A stretch of 64,000 bases of DNA from Hypoxylon rubiginosum (lineage: Eukaryota > Ascomycota > Sordariomycetes > Xylariales > Hypoxylaceae). The stretch is taken from NCBI GenBank assembly GCA_902806565.1, contig CADCXA010000019.1:1-64000 (forward strand), given 5' to 3'. The notes under the pieces are model-generated. The model saw only the letters and a list, made by a program, of their open reading frames with translations, had not been told where the DNA came from and did not search any database. Below, in pieces: positions 51,301 through 64,000 of the stretch (the first letter of the stretch is position 1; every line of letters starts with the position of its first letter). Position numbers and translations under genes: made by a program.

Positions 51301-54300
51301 ATTATTAATAATAATATAATAAATTATATTATAATAGTAATTTTAAATATAATCTTAGATTAAAACAGTTATTATAAAAGTTAAAAAAACCATTAAAAAA
51401 ATATAATTTTAAAAATTTCTTAATATTAAAAACGAAAATAAATTTATAATAAATAACTGGTATAATATTTATTAAAACCAGTTTATAAAAATATAGTTAA
51501 TTTTTATTAAAAATAATTATTTAGTTTTAAAACATTATTTAAAATAATATATAACTATGAATATAAAATTAATATTAATATTAAATAAGATATTTTATAA
51601 TAAAGAAATATAATATTTAAATTAATTAAATAAATTTAATATTATATAAATTAAGTATAAAAAGATATTAATAAATTAAAAGTTATATAAAAATAAGTGT
51701 AATTAAATAAGGATAAATTAATGGATAGTTTAAAATAAATATTTTTAATATAATATAACTACTTATTTATAAGATAATATAAATTATTTTAATATTTTAA
51801 CTTAAATATATAATAAATATATATTAAATAATTATTAATTTATAGTAAATTAATAAATTATAACTTAGGTATTTATTTATTTTAATTAATATATTTTACA
51901 CTTATTATTTTAAATTAAAAAAATCTTATATTTTAAACCTTTTAAATATTTTTATTTATTTATTAATATTTATATATATTATTTAAACTTTAATATATTT
52001 ATAATATTATATAATTTTATTATTTTTTTATATACATTATAATTATATTAAACCGTGTTTTTTTATTTTTATATTTTTTTTTAAAAAAAACTATATAATT
52101 ATTATTAAAAATTATTAATATTTACTATTTAAGTTATTTTAATTTAAAACTAATATTTAATATTTAAGTTATTAAAAATAACAACATTTTTTATTTTTTA
52201 ATATATATTATTATATATATTATAGTTAAAAATATTTAGGCTTTTAATAAAAAAATAAATGTTAAAAATTAATAACGCTATTAATATAATATTTATTTAT
52301 TTAAAATATTAAATCTTTTAAAATTTATTATTAAACTAAAAAATAATATCTTTTTTACCAGTTATTATTTCTTTTTTTATTCCAAGCTATAAAAATAAAT
52401 AAAATATAAATAACTTTATTTATTTATTAAATATTTTTCTTATATTAATTTTTATAATATATATAATTTATTATTTTTTTTTTAAATTTTAACCAATGGT
52501 TTTTTTAATAAAAATAAAACTAAACTTGAAACAAATATTATTACCGTTAATTTAAAAACATTTAAAAACTAAAAAAAATTCCCTTTATAATTAATTAAAT
52601 TACTTTAATTATTTAATTATTTTAATTAATTTTCTAGTTATAGTTAATTAATTATAAATAAATTAAATAATTAATTAACCTGTTTTAAAACTTATTAAAA
52701 TCTTAAAATACTAGTTTAAACATTAAATTTAGAACTTTTTTTCTAAGCTTTTAAAAGTAAAACCTATTATTTTACCAGAATTAAAATTAGATTTTATTAT
52801 AACCATATAATTCTATTAATATATAAAAATTAATTTACTTAAAATTATATATATAAACATGGTTTTAAAAACTTTAACGTTTAAAAATATCTTTTTAATT
52901 TATTTTTTAATATATTATTTTTTTATTAAGATTTTTATTATTTATTAAATTAATTTAATATGATTTTATTTTTTAAAAATATTAATAATTCATGGTTATT
53001 AGTTTAGTTATATATTATAAACTTTAAATATAAGTTTAAATAGTTTTAAAAATTATTAGTTTATATTATAACTTTTAATATTTAACTATAAATAAGGTTT
53101 TTATTAAATACCTTTTTACTTATTTCGCTTAGTTTATTTTTAATAATATTACCATGTTATTTTTTATTAATTAAGCTATTAAAAAGAAAATTTTCAAGTT
53201 ATATATTATTAATTTATATTTTAAACTAGGTTATATTATAAAAAAAAAAAAATATTTAAAATATTAAATATAAACTTTATATTAATACTCGTAGGTTAAC
53301 TTAATTTTATATTAATAATAAATATAAATTAAATAAATTAAATAATACGTTTAATACTAATAATAAAATTAAAATATTTAAAATATTTTATATTAAATTT
53401 TTTACCCTTAAGTTTTATAATTCTAGCTTTTATAATAATAATATTAAAATATATTATAAGAAAATATTATATAAAAAAACATAATTTAATAATATATATA
53501 ATAACGATTATAATTATTTAATAAAACGTTTAAAATTATATTTTTAATCTTTTAACTTTAAATTAGAATTTAATTATAATTTATTTAATCTTTAAAATTT
53601 AAATACACCTAGCTTTAAATTTAAAATTTAAATTAAATTATAATTTATTAAATTTTTAAAACACTTTTAATTTTAAGTTTAACCCTTAGTTTAATTTTAA
53701 ATTTAATTTAGTTAAACTTAATTATAATAATTATTTTAGTAATAAAAAAGTAAAGTATAATTTAAAAAAATTAAATATTAAATTTAAGTTAAACTTTTAT
53801 CTTTAATAAAAAGCGATGAATATTATATAAATAAATAGTAATAATAACAATATAAATAAAGCTAAAAATAAAAATAAAAGTAAAATAAAAGTTAAAATAC
53901 TTAAAGTTAAATTATTTTGGTTTTATAAAAATAATAAATTATTATATAAAAGTAATTATAATATTATAAACGATATAAGTTAAATTATTTATTTATATTA
54001 AACTTATAAAATTACTAAATGGTTTTTTTTATATATTATATTTAAATAATTAATATAATTAACTAATTATAAATAAATTTATATAAAAAATAAATAATAA
54101 AAATAACAAGTAAAGGAAAATTAATAAACTAGATTAATATATAAATAATAATAAGTTTAATATTATAATAAGATTTTTTTATATATTTTTAAATAGTAAT
54201 AATTATTAAATTTCCTAGTATTAACTTTAATTTATTAATATATTATAATAATATTATTTAAGTGATTTTAAGAAAAATAATTTATTTATAAATAATATAT

Positions 54301-56612
54301 ATTCCTAGTATTATTTATAGTTATAATAAATTAAGATAAATAATAATTAAATTATTTTATAATTAAAATATATATTATTTTAATATTTATATTATTAAAA
54401 AGCTTTAATTAAATGAAATTTTAAATTATAAATATATTTTTTATATATTATAAATAATTAAATTAAGCTATGTTAAATATATTAAGTACTTAAAAAAAAA
54501 CGAAAGTTTTAAAGCTATGGATTATAAATATAATATTAAAAAAAACTAAAAAATAATTTTTAAAAACTTTTATTTTATTTTACCAGCTTAATTATAATAA
54601 TATATAATATATTAAAATTAGTAAAAACTGTTAATTATATTAAATATATAAAATTAATAAAAACTATTTAATAAAATATCATATAATAAATATAACTTTT
54701 AAATATTTCTTAAATATTAAATAACTAATTAAATATTTAACCTTTTTTTTTAATAATATTTTATATATATAGATTTTTTTTATATAATTTATATTATAAA
54801 ACCTTTAAATTACTTTAATAAAAATTACATGAAATTTTTTATATGTTTTTTTATTTTCTTTTTTAATATTAAATAATTATATATTATTGTTTTATTTATA
54901 TATTTATATAATATATTATTTTTATTTAATTATTTATTTTAAATTATTTAATAAATTATTTTATACTATTTTATTATATATATTTTTATTTTTATTTTAT
55001 TAAATTAATAACCTTAATTTTAACCATATTTTATTATTTAATTTATTTAGTTATATATATATATTTTTTATTTTTTATAACGATAAAAGATATTATTATT
55101 AAAGAACGTTTTAAAAAAGCTTTTTATAAGTTAAAAACACTTTAAAAACTAATTTTATTTATTGATATTTTTTTTTTTTTAAATTAAAATGGTATAATTA
55201 TTATAATTTTATTATTTTAAATATAATTTATAGGTTTTACGTAATTTTTATAATAATGATTTATATGGTGTTAATTATTTTATTATATATTATATTTATT
55301 ATATTTTTATTAATAATATTTAAAAAAAATAATAAAAGGTTAAGTATTAAAAATAAACTATATTTATTTTCTTTTAATATAAAGATAAAATAGTATTATT
55401 AAAAAAATAATATATTATTAAAAATAATATATTATTTCACGTTTTAAGTTTAGATTAAATTTATCGTATATTATATTAAAATTATTTTTTTTTATATTAA
55501 TAAGTCGTAGGGAAATTTTACGTTTATTTATAGGTTTTTTTTAAATTAGGTTTTTTTTATAGGAAGTTATTTAACTAATAAGCTAGTTTTAAAATATTTA
55601 ATAATTAATAATATAATAATATATAATAATAAATTACCGCTTTATATTATATACCGGTTATAATATTAAACTAAATAAATATTATATTATATTAAAATAT
55701 AAATATTAATAGTTTAAAATTAATAAAATATACCAGTAATTTTTTTAAGTGATTTTATTTATATTAATTAAAAGTATATAAATATTAATAATAATATAAT
55801 TTTTTTTATATTAATTTTTATAAAACTTTTAATAACTTTTTTAGGTTTTATTTTTTAAAGAATTCCTTTTATAACTTACTATTAAATATCCAGTTTAATG
55901 GATTAATATTATTTATAGAATATATTATTAATATTTATTATAATTTCTTTTACGTTTTAATATTTTTATTATTTTTATTTAAAGTGTTTTTTTAGTTAGT
56001 TAAAAGTTAATATAACTATAAAACAAAAAGATCTAGGTTACTTATATTAACCTGCTTTAAATTAAGTTTTATATTAATTTATTTAAACTAAACATGTTAA
56101 AAATTAATTTAAATGCCGAATTTATTTAATATTAATAAATAATATATATATTATAAAAAGATATTATTATAATTATTAAAATAATAAAACTTATAAAATA
56201 TTTTTATAATTTTATTATAAGTAGTTTAAATTAAATGGTGTTAAATATATTTTCATTTAATTTATTTAAATATTATTTATAAATATAACTTATAAAATAT
56301 TTATTTTATTATTTTTAAATAATTATTTATATATATATTCGATTTAATATTTTAGTTTTAAATATAATAAAAATTAAAACTATATTTTATAAAATATAAA
56401 ATATTATATATTAAGAAAGTTATATTATAGTTTATATTAATTAAAATTATAATAATATAATTATTAAAATAATAATAAACAACGTTAATATATTTGTATT
56501 ATTTAAATAAAAAAAATACCTTAAAAAAAGTTTAATAAGATTAATAAATATATTATTTTTATTAATAATTTTAATTATAACTTTAATATTTTTATAATTA
56601 GTTATTTTAAGG

Positions 56613-56652
<40 letters not shown>

Positions 56653-59600
56653 TAATTAATTTATTATTAACTTAAATTAAAAAACATTTTTAGGTTTTAA
56701 TTATAATTATATTTTAATTTAAATAAGTTATTTAATAATATAAGTTTATTTAATAATAAAAACTATATTATAAATTTTAATAAATTTATAAAAACTTTTA
56801 TTTAAATATATTAATATTTATAAATAGTATTTTTATAATGTTATTATTTATTAAAAAAAAGGAAAACTTTATATAAAATTAAATATATAATAAAAAGTAT
56901 TTTTTATATAATTAAAATATACGTTAATTTTCTATTAATTTTATATAATAATTATAATTTTTTAAATTTTATAAATAATAATTAAATATGTTAATTTTAA
57001 TTAATAATATTAAATATTTATATTTTTTTTACTTTTTTATATTATTATAATTATATTATAACATTGGAAAAATATTAATTTATAACTTTAAAAATAATTT
57101 TATATAATAATATTAAATTATAATATTAATATCTTAGATTTATATTTTAATTATCTATTTGTTTATAAATATTATATTATTAATATAATAAGTAATATAT
57201 TTAAATAAATAATAGTAAAAATGTTAATAAAGTTTATAAAAATATTAATAAATTTATAAAAACGTTAATAAAGTTTTAAAAATATTATTTAAAGTAATTA
57301 TAATATTAAATTTCTTATTAATAATTTAACTTTTTTATTTTATATTAATATATTAATTATTTTAATAGTTATTTTATTATAGATTTTCTAGAATATCTTA
57401 TTATATTTATTAATAATTTTATTTAGTTATAAAATAATTTCCGTAGTTTATTTAATTTAACGATAATTTAATTTTATAGTAATATTAATATTATTTTTTT
57501 AATTTTAGTTATTTTTTTTTACTTAAATATATATTAAATAGTTTAATTAAAAAAATATTTTATTACTTATTTATATTTTATTTTATATATTTAAATAATT
57601 TAAATTAATGTTAAAAATATTTTGATTTTTTTTATAAAGCGTTAAATAATTTAACGTTAAATAAGAATAAATAACTGTTATTTAAACAACTTAAAATAAT
57701 AAATGTTACTAAATAAATATAATATATTTTATAATATAAAATAAACATTTTTTAATAAGATACTAATAATATAATTATTATTAAATAAAATATAATGTAA
57801 TATATTAATTTACTTTTATTAAATATTTAAATATATATATATATATATAGGTATAATATTAAATTAAATCCTTTTAAAAATACTATTATTTATTAAAAAT
57901 ATTTTTTTTTTTTAATTATATTTTTATTTATTTATTTTTATTCTTATCTTTATTTTTATTTTAATTTTTATTATTATTATTTTTTTATTCTTATTTTTAT
58001 CCTTATTTTTATTTTTATTTTTATTTAAAGTTTTTTTTTTTTATAAGTTTTAAATATAGTTTTAAATATAGCTTAAAAATCACCTTATTTTTATTATAAT
58101 TTTTTTAATTTTAATAAAATAAAAGGTTATAATTTTATATTTATAATTTAAATTAAATTGTTATTTTAAAATAATACTAGCTTATAATTAGTTTTTATTA
58201 TTTTTAATAATAACGTTATAAACTATTATATTATATATTATATTTATTATATAGTTATTAAAAATATTTAATATTATAATAAAAAAAAAAAATATAAGAT
58301 ATTAAATTATTAGTATTTATTTTTATTTATATTTTTTAATAAAAATTAAACTTATTATATTTTATTTTTTAATAATAATAAGTTATTATAAAAGGTGGTA
58401 TATTTTTATATATTAGTATTTTAAAATAATATTTTTTTAAAAGAATATAAGTTTTAAAATTTTAATGTTTAGTTTTTTATATTTAATTATTTACTGTGTT
58501 TTATAAATAATTAATATTTTATTATTTTATTTTTTAAAAATAGGTTTTTTTTAAAGAAATTTTTACCTGTTGGTAAAATATTAAATATTAATTTAAAAAG
58601 TTAATTAATTCTATTAAATTAAACTATAAAAATATAATAGTAATAATAAATAATTATATTTAAATTATAATAATATTAATAAGTAATTATATAAGTTTAT
58701 AATATTTTAGTTTTATAGTTTATAATATTTAATATTATTATTTAATTAAAATATTAATAAAATTAAAAATTAATTATATTATTTTTAAAATAAAAAAAAG
58801 TTAATTTATATATAATAATATAAAATAGTATAATAAAATGGGTGTTAATAAGATTTTAATTAAAAAGGTTAGTAATAAGATATTTATTTATAATGATTTT
58901 TATTATTTTTAAATAAAAATATATTTATAATATTTTTAAAAAAAATAAACTTAAATTCCGGTAAATTTATTTAATTACTTATATGTTTTAATTATTATTT
59001 TATAATAATAAAAGTAATTTTAAATTAATGTAACGTTATTATAATTTATTATAGTTTAATTTTACTTTTATATTTTTTAAATTTATTTTCATTTATTTTA
59101 CTTAAAATATTTTTAATAATAAGATTATATTAATTTTTACCATAATATATTTATTTATTAAATTTTAAATGTTTTAATATATTAAGATATATATAAACTA
59201 ATATAAATAAATAATAAAAAATAAGAAAAATAATAAATTTCTTTTTTTACGTTTAAATTAAGTTATTTTTATTAAAAAAAACTTAAAATATATTTAAATT
59301 AAAATAAATAAATATAATATTAAGTTTTATTATTTAAATAAAATTAATATATATTTTTAAAATAAAATTATATTTAATTATATTATTATTAATAATAAGT
59401 TAAATAATAAATTAAATAATAAATAAAACAAATCTTAAATTAATTTATTTAAAAAAAGATAATAATTAAATAATATAGAAACAATTAAAAAGGATAACTA
59501 AAATAGCTTTAAATTAATTTAAAAAAATATAGCTTACATGTTTTTTAATATTAATAATAACTTTATTTTAATGTTATTTTTATTTATTAATATTTTAATA

Positions 59601-61488
59601 AATACTAGTAATAATAAAATAAACGGTAATAAAAAAAATATATTATAAAATAAATTAAGGGTTAATAACAAAGTTTTAAAAACTATAAAAAAAATAAATA
59701 TATAAATATATAATATAACTTTTTTACGGATAATTAAATAGATATTTAGTTAAATTTTTTTTTTTTTAGAAAATATATATATTAAGTATTTATTAAAGGT
59801 ATTTATATATTATTTTTAAATTTAATTTATTAAATTAAATTTTTTTTTTTTTTATAAAAATATATATATATAATAATGGTTTTTTTAGTTGTTTTATTTT
59901 TAATTTAGATTATTAAGTTAATTTTTATTTTATTTTATAAAAACATTTATACTTTAAAAATCTATTAATTTTTATTTTTTATTTAAATTATTAAATCGAT
60001 TTTAGTTTTTTTTATATAAAAATATATATATATTAAAAGTTTATTTATTTTTATTTTATAATTAAAGTTATTAAATTAGTTTTTAGTTTTTATAATATAT
60101 ATTAAAAGTTATTATATATTTACTTATTAATATAAGTTAAAAAATTGGTTTTATATTTTTTTTTTATATGTTATATATTATATTTATTTTAACTATAAAT
60201 TAATTATTATTTTTATTTTTTTTATATTTTTTTATATATAATATATTTTTTTATAAAAAATATTTAAAAATAAATTATATTTAAATAATTAAACATTTTT
60301 AATAAACTAAGAATTATAAATATTATTTCGTGTTAAATTTAAAAATTTATAATAAAAAATAAAAGCTTTTAATTTTATATATTTATAGTATATTTTTAAA
60401 TAAATATACGTAATATTAATATTATAATAATTAATATATATAATTAAAAGGTTAAAAATATAATAATTTTTATATTAAAATAAAATATTAAGTTTTAGTA
60501 AATTTAAAATAAAAAGTAAAACTTATAGTTAATTAAATATTATTTTAAAATATTTAATTAATAGTAATTAATTTATTTATAATAAAAAAAAAAGTTTTTA
60601 TATTTAATTAGTTTTATATAATAAACCTTGTAAATTTTAAAAGATTTTTAATAAAATAAAAATTAATATTATTTAATATATTATAAAAGATAAAATTATT
60701 TAAAAGTTATAATCGTTAAAAAACTTTATATAAAAAGTATAAATAATAATTAATAATAAAATAAAGCTTTTTAAATTTATAAGTTATAAATTATTAAAAA
60801 AATTAATTTATTATTTATATTAATTAAAATATCGCTTAATTAATTTAATAACTTATAAAAAAAAAAAAACGTATAATATTTTTTTTAAATTAAAAAAAAA
60901 AATAAGTTTATTAAAATTATAATTTTAAATATATAAATAAAAAATTAAATATAATTAAAAGATATTAATTAATAATTTTATAAAATTTAAATAATTATTA
61001 ATTAATTTAAAGGTTTTAATTTAAAAAATATTTAAAAATTAATAAAAATTAATAATAAAAAAATTAATTATATTAAATATTATATAATAATATAATTATA
61101 TTATAATTTAAATTATAAGGCTTTTAAATTAAATATTTTTTTATATAATAAAAGTTTATTATTATATGGTTTTTAAAAAAGTTATAATAAAAAAAATAAT
61201 AATAAAAATTTAAAATAATAAAAAACTATTAAAATAAGTTTTTTATAAAATTAATATTTTTTATAATTATAAAAAAAGATTTTTATTTGTTAGTTATTTT
61301 AAAATTTATAAAATATAAAAAGATTTTTATATAATTATTAAAATAAAAAATTAATTTATAATATAAAAAAAATAATTATTTATTAAAGTTTTTATTTTAA
61401 TTTTAAAATATATAAAAATATTTAATAGTTTTAATGTTTTTATTATAAAATGTTTAATATATTTAAATTAATTAAATTTAATATAAAT

Positions 61489-61593
61489 AATAGTTTTATT
61501 AAATTTAATAATAATTTTATTAAGTTTAATAATAATTTTACTAAGTTTAATAATAATTTTATTAAATTTAATAACAATTTTATTAAGTTTAAT
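61489..61593. repeat. 21-bp tandem repeat, mirror copy in right arm
   Basis: Reverse-complement counterpart of the left-arm array, with the same units in the same order. The flanking sequence differs by small indels. Confidence 0.75.
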
Positions 61594-62324
61594 AATAGTT
61601 TTATAAAATTTAATAATAAAAATTATAAATATATATTAATTTAAAATTAAATAAAAAATATTTTATAAAATTAAATATTCTTAGTTATATTATTTAATAT
61701 TATATTAAAAAAATTATATTATTTTAAATTTTTTATATATAATAAAAATTATATAATTTATTTTATATAAAAAACTATAAATAATTATAATTTATATAAA
61801 AATATTTATAATTTAATTAATAAATTTAATATTTAAAATATAATAATAATAAATATAATAACTTAGTTAATATAATTAAAAATAACTTTAATATAACTAA
61901 AAAAAACAAATTAAAATATTTTTAAAAACTTATTAATAAGTTTAATAAACTAAAAATTTTAATTATAAAATAATAAAAAATTAACTTTAATTTTAATTAA
62001 ATTATAAAAAAAGTAAATTATAATTTATAAGTTAAATAATAATATATAATAAAATTAATAAAAATATTATTTTAAGAATTTTTATTTTAAAGAAAAATAA
62101 TAAGTTTATAATATAATAAATTCGTAGTATAATAAGTTTATTAATAAATTTATAAAGTTTATTATTTTAAGTTTATTAAAAATAAAATAAAATAAAATAA
62201 TGTTAAAACTATAATATAAATTTAATAATACATAGTATTTTCATTTATAGGGCATATAGCGCTAAGCCCCCTATAATTACAAGGCAAATACAGTGCTAGG
62301 ACCACAGTATTTAATAAAAAAAAA

Positions 62325-63580
62325 TACGGACCGTTAGGAATTGGCGGGGTTGGCGGTTTTAAGTCTTATGGTCCGCTGTCCGGGACGAAACGCGAACAAC
62401 CGTTTTCGTCCCATGTTGGCGGTCGGGAGCCGGCAGAGGTAAGGGGAAAGACAGGGAGGAGGTAATGAGATTTGCAACGGATCGGTGGTGGGGTTCGGGG
62501 TCGGCGGATCTGAGTGGCTGCTTCAGATTTAATCCCTGATGCGGGATGGGCTGGCCAGGATGGTGTTCCTGGACCACCGACCCCTATACTTGTTTCGACT
62601 ACACTGCCGTGATCCTTAGGGCGGACTTTGGGACGAACTCGTCACGGCGATGGGTGCTTCGTTGGTATTCCCGGATTTTCTAAGACGACCTAGAATACCT
62701 AACCTCCGACCCTTTCCTGCGAGATCTTAGTCCTATATCCGATAGCAAGCAGCCACCCGGGGTGACACGCTGTAACCGATAATCTATCCGAATAGGTACG
62801 GTGTGACAAATCAAGATAGATATCTCTCCTAGATAATGACCTAGGTAACAATTCGATGCTCACGGCTATAAACGGTTACAACCCTAAACGAATGCGAAAT
62901 GTCTCTACATAGCATGATTGGATACGTCTTGTAATGTAACTCAGCTACGTATCACAGCCATCGCCAATTGGTGTTTTAAAATAGTACATATGTATCTACC
63001 TCCTAGGTGGTACCTTTCAACTGGCTAATCGCAATGGCGATGGCTGATAACGTCATCAATTTTTTCTTCTTCCGATTCAGTTGCCGTTATGGATAACTGA
63101 AACCGGGCGACTTCTATCTTTCTATTATTCAGCAATACGGGACGCTGTCAACCACAATTGGTCAATGATCTCAACTAGAAGCCGTCGGCCATTCTTCTCG
63201 TCCTTCCCGCCTTCCAGGCATTTCGATATTATAAAAGCCTGTGGGGGTTCCAGTTTTTTTTTTCTTCTCTTCCTCCTCGCTATCATGGATGGATTATAAA
63301 TGCTTCTTTTATAAACCGTAGGTACCTCCTATATTAATCCCAGGTTCCGTCTCTGTTGATCAGAACAACACGAAACTAGAACGACCTTTAAGACTATTCC
63401 TTTCGGCTCTTAATAGACCGAACTTCTTATACCTAATAGCCGATCATTTCGGCAACGCACGCCAACATATCTGAATCTCTTTAATATCTAACGGGTACAT
63501 ACTGAAGATCCTGGTCGATCTCCCCGTCGCCGTATACAGTAATACATAAGAGAAAGAGAAGAATTCCATTTCTAGACACT
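62325..63580. other. Mirror copy of old yellow enzyme upstream region
   Basis: Reverse complement of 35,386-36,641. I found no difference where I compared (the predicted 72-aa frames are identical and the ten-base homopolymer is equal in length). No gene. Confidence 0.75.
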
Positions 63581-64000
63581 ATGACTCCCGTCGTAAACAA
63601 GGGCGCGCCCAACGTCCCCTTCTACACGCCGGTCCAGGACCCTCCCGCCGGCACGGCGCTGGACCCGGCCACAGCCCCGACGCTCTTCCAGCCGCTGAAG
63701 ATCCGGGGCATGCAGCTGCAGAACCGCTTCGCCGTCTCGCCCATGTGCCAGTACAGCGCCGACGACGGCCACCTGACGGACTGGCACTTCGCGCACCTGT
63801 CGCAGTTCATCCTGCGCGGGACCGCCCTGACCGTCGTCGAGGCCACCGGCGTCCTCCCCAACGGCCGCATCACGCCGCAGTGCCCCGGCCTCTGGAAGGA
63901 CAGCCAGATCGCGCCGCTGAAGCGCATCGCCGACTTCGCGCACTCGCAGGGCCAGAAGCTCGGCGTCCAGCTCGCGCACGCCGGGCGCAAGGCCAGCACC
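63581..64000 (+). CDS. Second copy of old yellow enzyme, first 140 codons, cut by window end
   Basis: The first 140 codons of the gene at 34,069-35,385, in opposite orientation. They run from [10 protein letters not shown] through the active-site Cys56 to GRKAST at the window edge. The translation is identical. Whether the copy is complete, or is a real second gene rather than a fold-back of the same locus, cannot be decided here. Confidence 0.9.
   Translation, partial: MTPVVNKGAPNVPFYTPVQDPPAGTALDPATAPTLFQPLKIRGMQLQNRFAVSPMCQYSADDGHLTDWHFAHLSQFILRGTALTVVEATGVLPNGRITPQCPGLWKDSQIAPLKRIADFAHSQGQKLGVQLAHAGRKAST

Larger units (their letters stand above)
36642..62324. repeat. AT-rich, RIP-type block without genes
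   Basis: About 25.7 kb of almost pure A and T with sharp borders. Residual C is mostly followed by T (acttaa, aacct) and residual G mostly preceded by A (taagtt). CA and TG are scarce and TA is very frequent. This is the footprint of repeat-induced point mutation, which in ascomycetes converts CpA to TpA. No transposon frame, long terminal repeat or rRNA remains recognisable by eye. The block consists of two reverse-complement arms (36,642-49,502 and 49,503-62,324). The source was presumably repetitive, for example transposons or pericentromere (inference). Confidence 0.85.
34966..64000. repeat. Giant spacerless inverted repeat (palindrome), arms at least 14.5 kb
   Basis: Left coordinates pair with right coordinates as reverse complement. 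In the normal-composition flanks, each pair sums to 98,966 (for example 35,385 with 63,581, and 36,389 with 62,577). In the AT block the sum rises to about 98,972 near 37.5 kb, 98,982 near 43.5 kb, 98,993 near 48.8 kb and 99,005 at the axis. The right arm is therefore 39 bases shorter. The axis falls between 49,502 and 49,503 in the self-complementary aaataattattt, with no unique spacer. The left limit 34,966 is only the mirror of the window end, so the repeat may extend further. Confidence 0.97.

Noticed and set aside
36642..62324. Mitochondrial DNA insertion
   Set aside because: AT content is even higher than mitochondrial, with no rRNA, tRNA or respiratory gene frames. CpA depletion points to RIP.
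36642..62324. Independent RIP of two old inverted copies as cause of arm differences
   Set aside because: Sampled differences are mainly homopolymer lengths rather than C/T transitions. A full alignment could reopen this.

Overview
The window looks like nuclear DNA of a filamentous ascomycete (Pezizomycotina, probably a Sordariomycete; the class is inference). The reasons are short GT-AG introns of about 50-130 nt inside conserved genes, fungal-type families (Zn2Cys6 regulator, DUF8004-type protein, GINS Sld5, fungal PPWD1-like cyclophilin, class III old yellow enzyme), and a very AT-rich block with the footprint of repeat-induced point mutation (RIP).

Positions 1-35.4 kb are ordinary gene space. 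In order: N-terminal part of an FHA-domain protein (-, runs off the left edge), DUF8004-like protein (-), tRNA-dihydrouridine synthase Dus2 (+), PP2A methylesterase PPE1/PME-1 (-), GINS subunit Sld5 (-), a Zn2Cys6 transcription factor I assembled from eight exons (-), WD40-cyclophilin PPWD1/cyp15 (+), FAR-17a/AIG1-like membrane protein (+), type I DAHP synthase (+), cytochrome c1 (+), an MBD4/TDG-like HhH-GPD DNA glycosylase (+), an unrecognised membrane protein (-), pyroglutamyl peptidase I (+), a 53-residue Cys-rich protein (+), and an old yellow enzyme (-). These are mostly unrelated housekeeping genes with no visible pathway cluster.

Positions 36,642-62,324 are a 25.7-kb block of almost pure A+T with no credible gene. 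Its few remaining C residues are mostly followed by T rather than A, which is the RIP pattern.

The dominant structure is a giant spacerless inverted repeat. Everything from at least 34,966 to 49,502 recurs in reverse complement from 49,503 to the right end of the window, including the AT block and the 5' third of the old yellow enzyme. The arms show no net length difference and identical predicted proteins over about 1.7 kb of normal-composition flank. They differ inside the AT block mainly by homopolymer length. With no spacer at the axis, this looks more like a fold-back or assembly artefact than a native palindrome, but a real inverted duplication is not excluded.

Six conserved genes carry single-base frameshifts, mostly in short homopolymers: the FHA protein, PPE1, DAHP synthase, cytochrome c1, the glycosylase and pyroglutamyl peptidase. 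Their proteins are otherwise intact across the shifts. At least cytochrome c1 is needed for respiration, so residual assembly indels are more likely than pseudogenes. I annotate them as genes with noted breaks.
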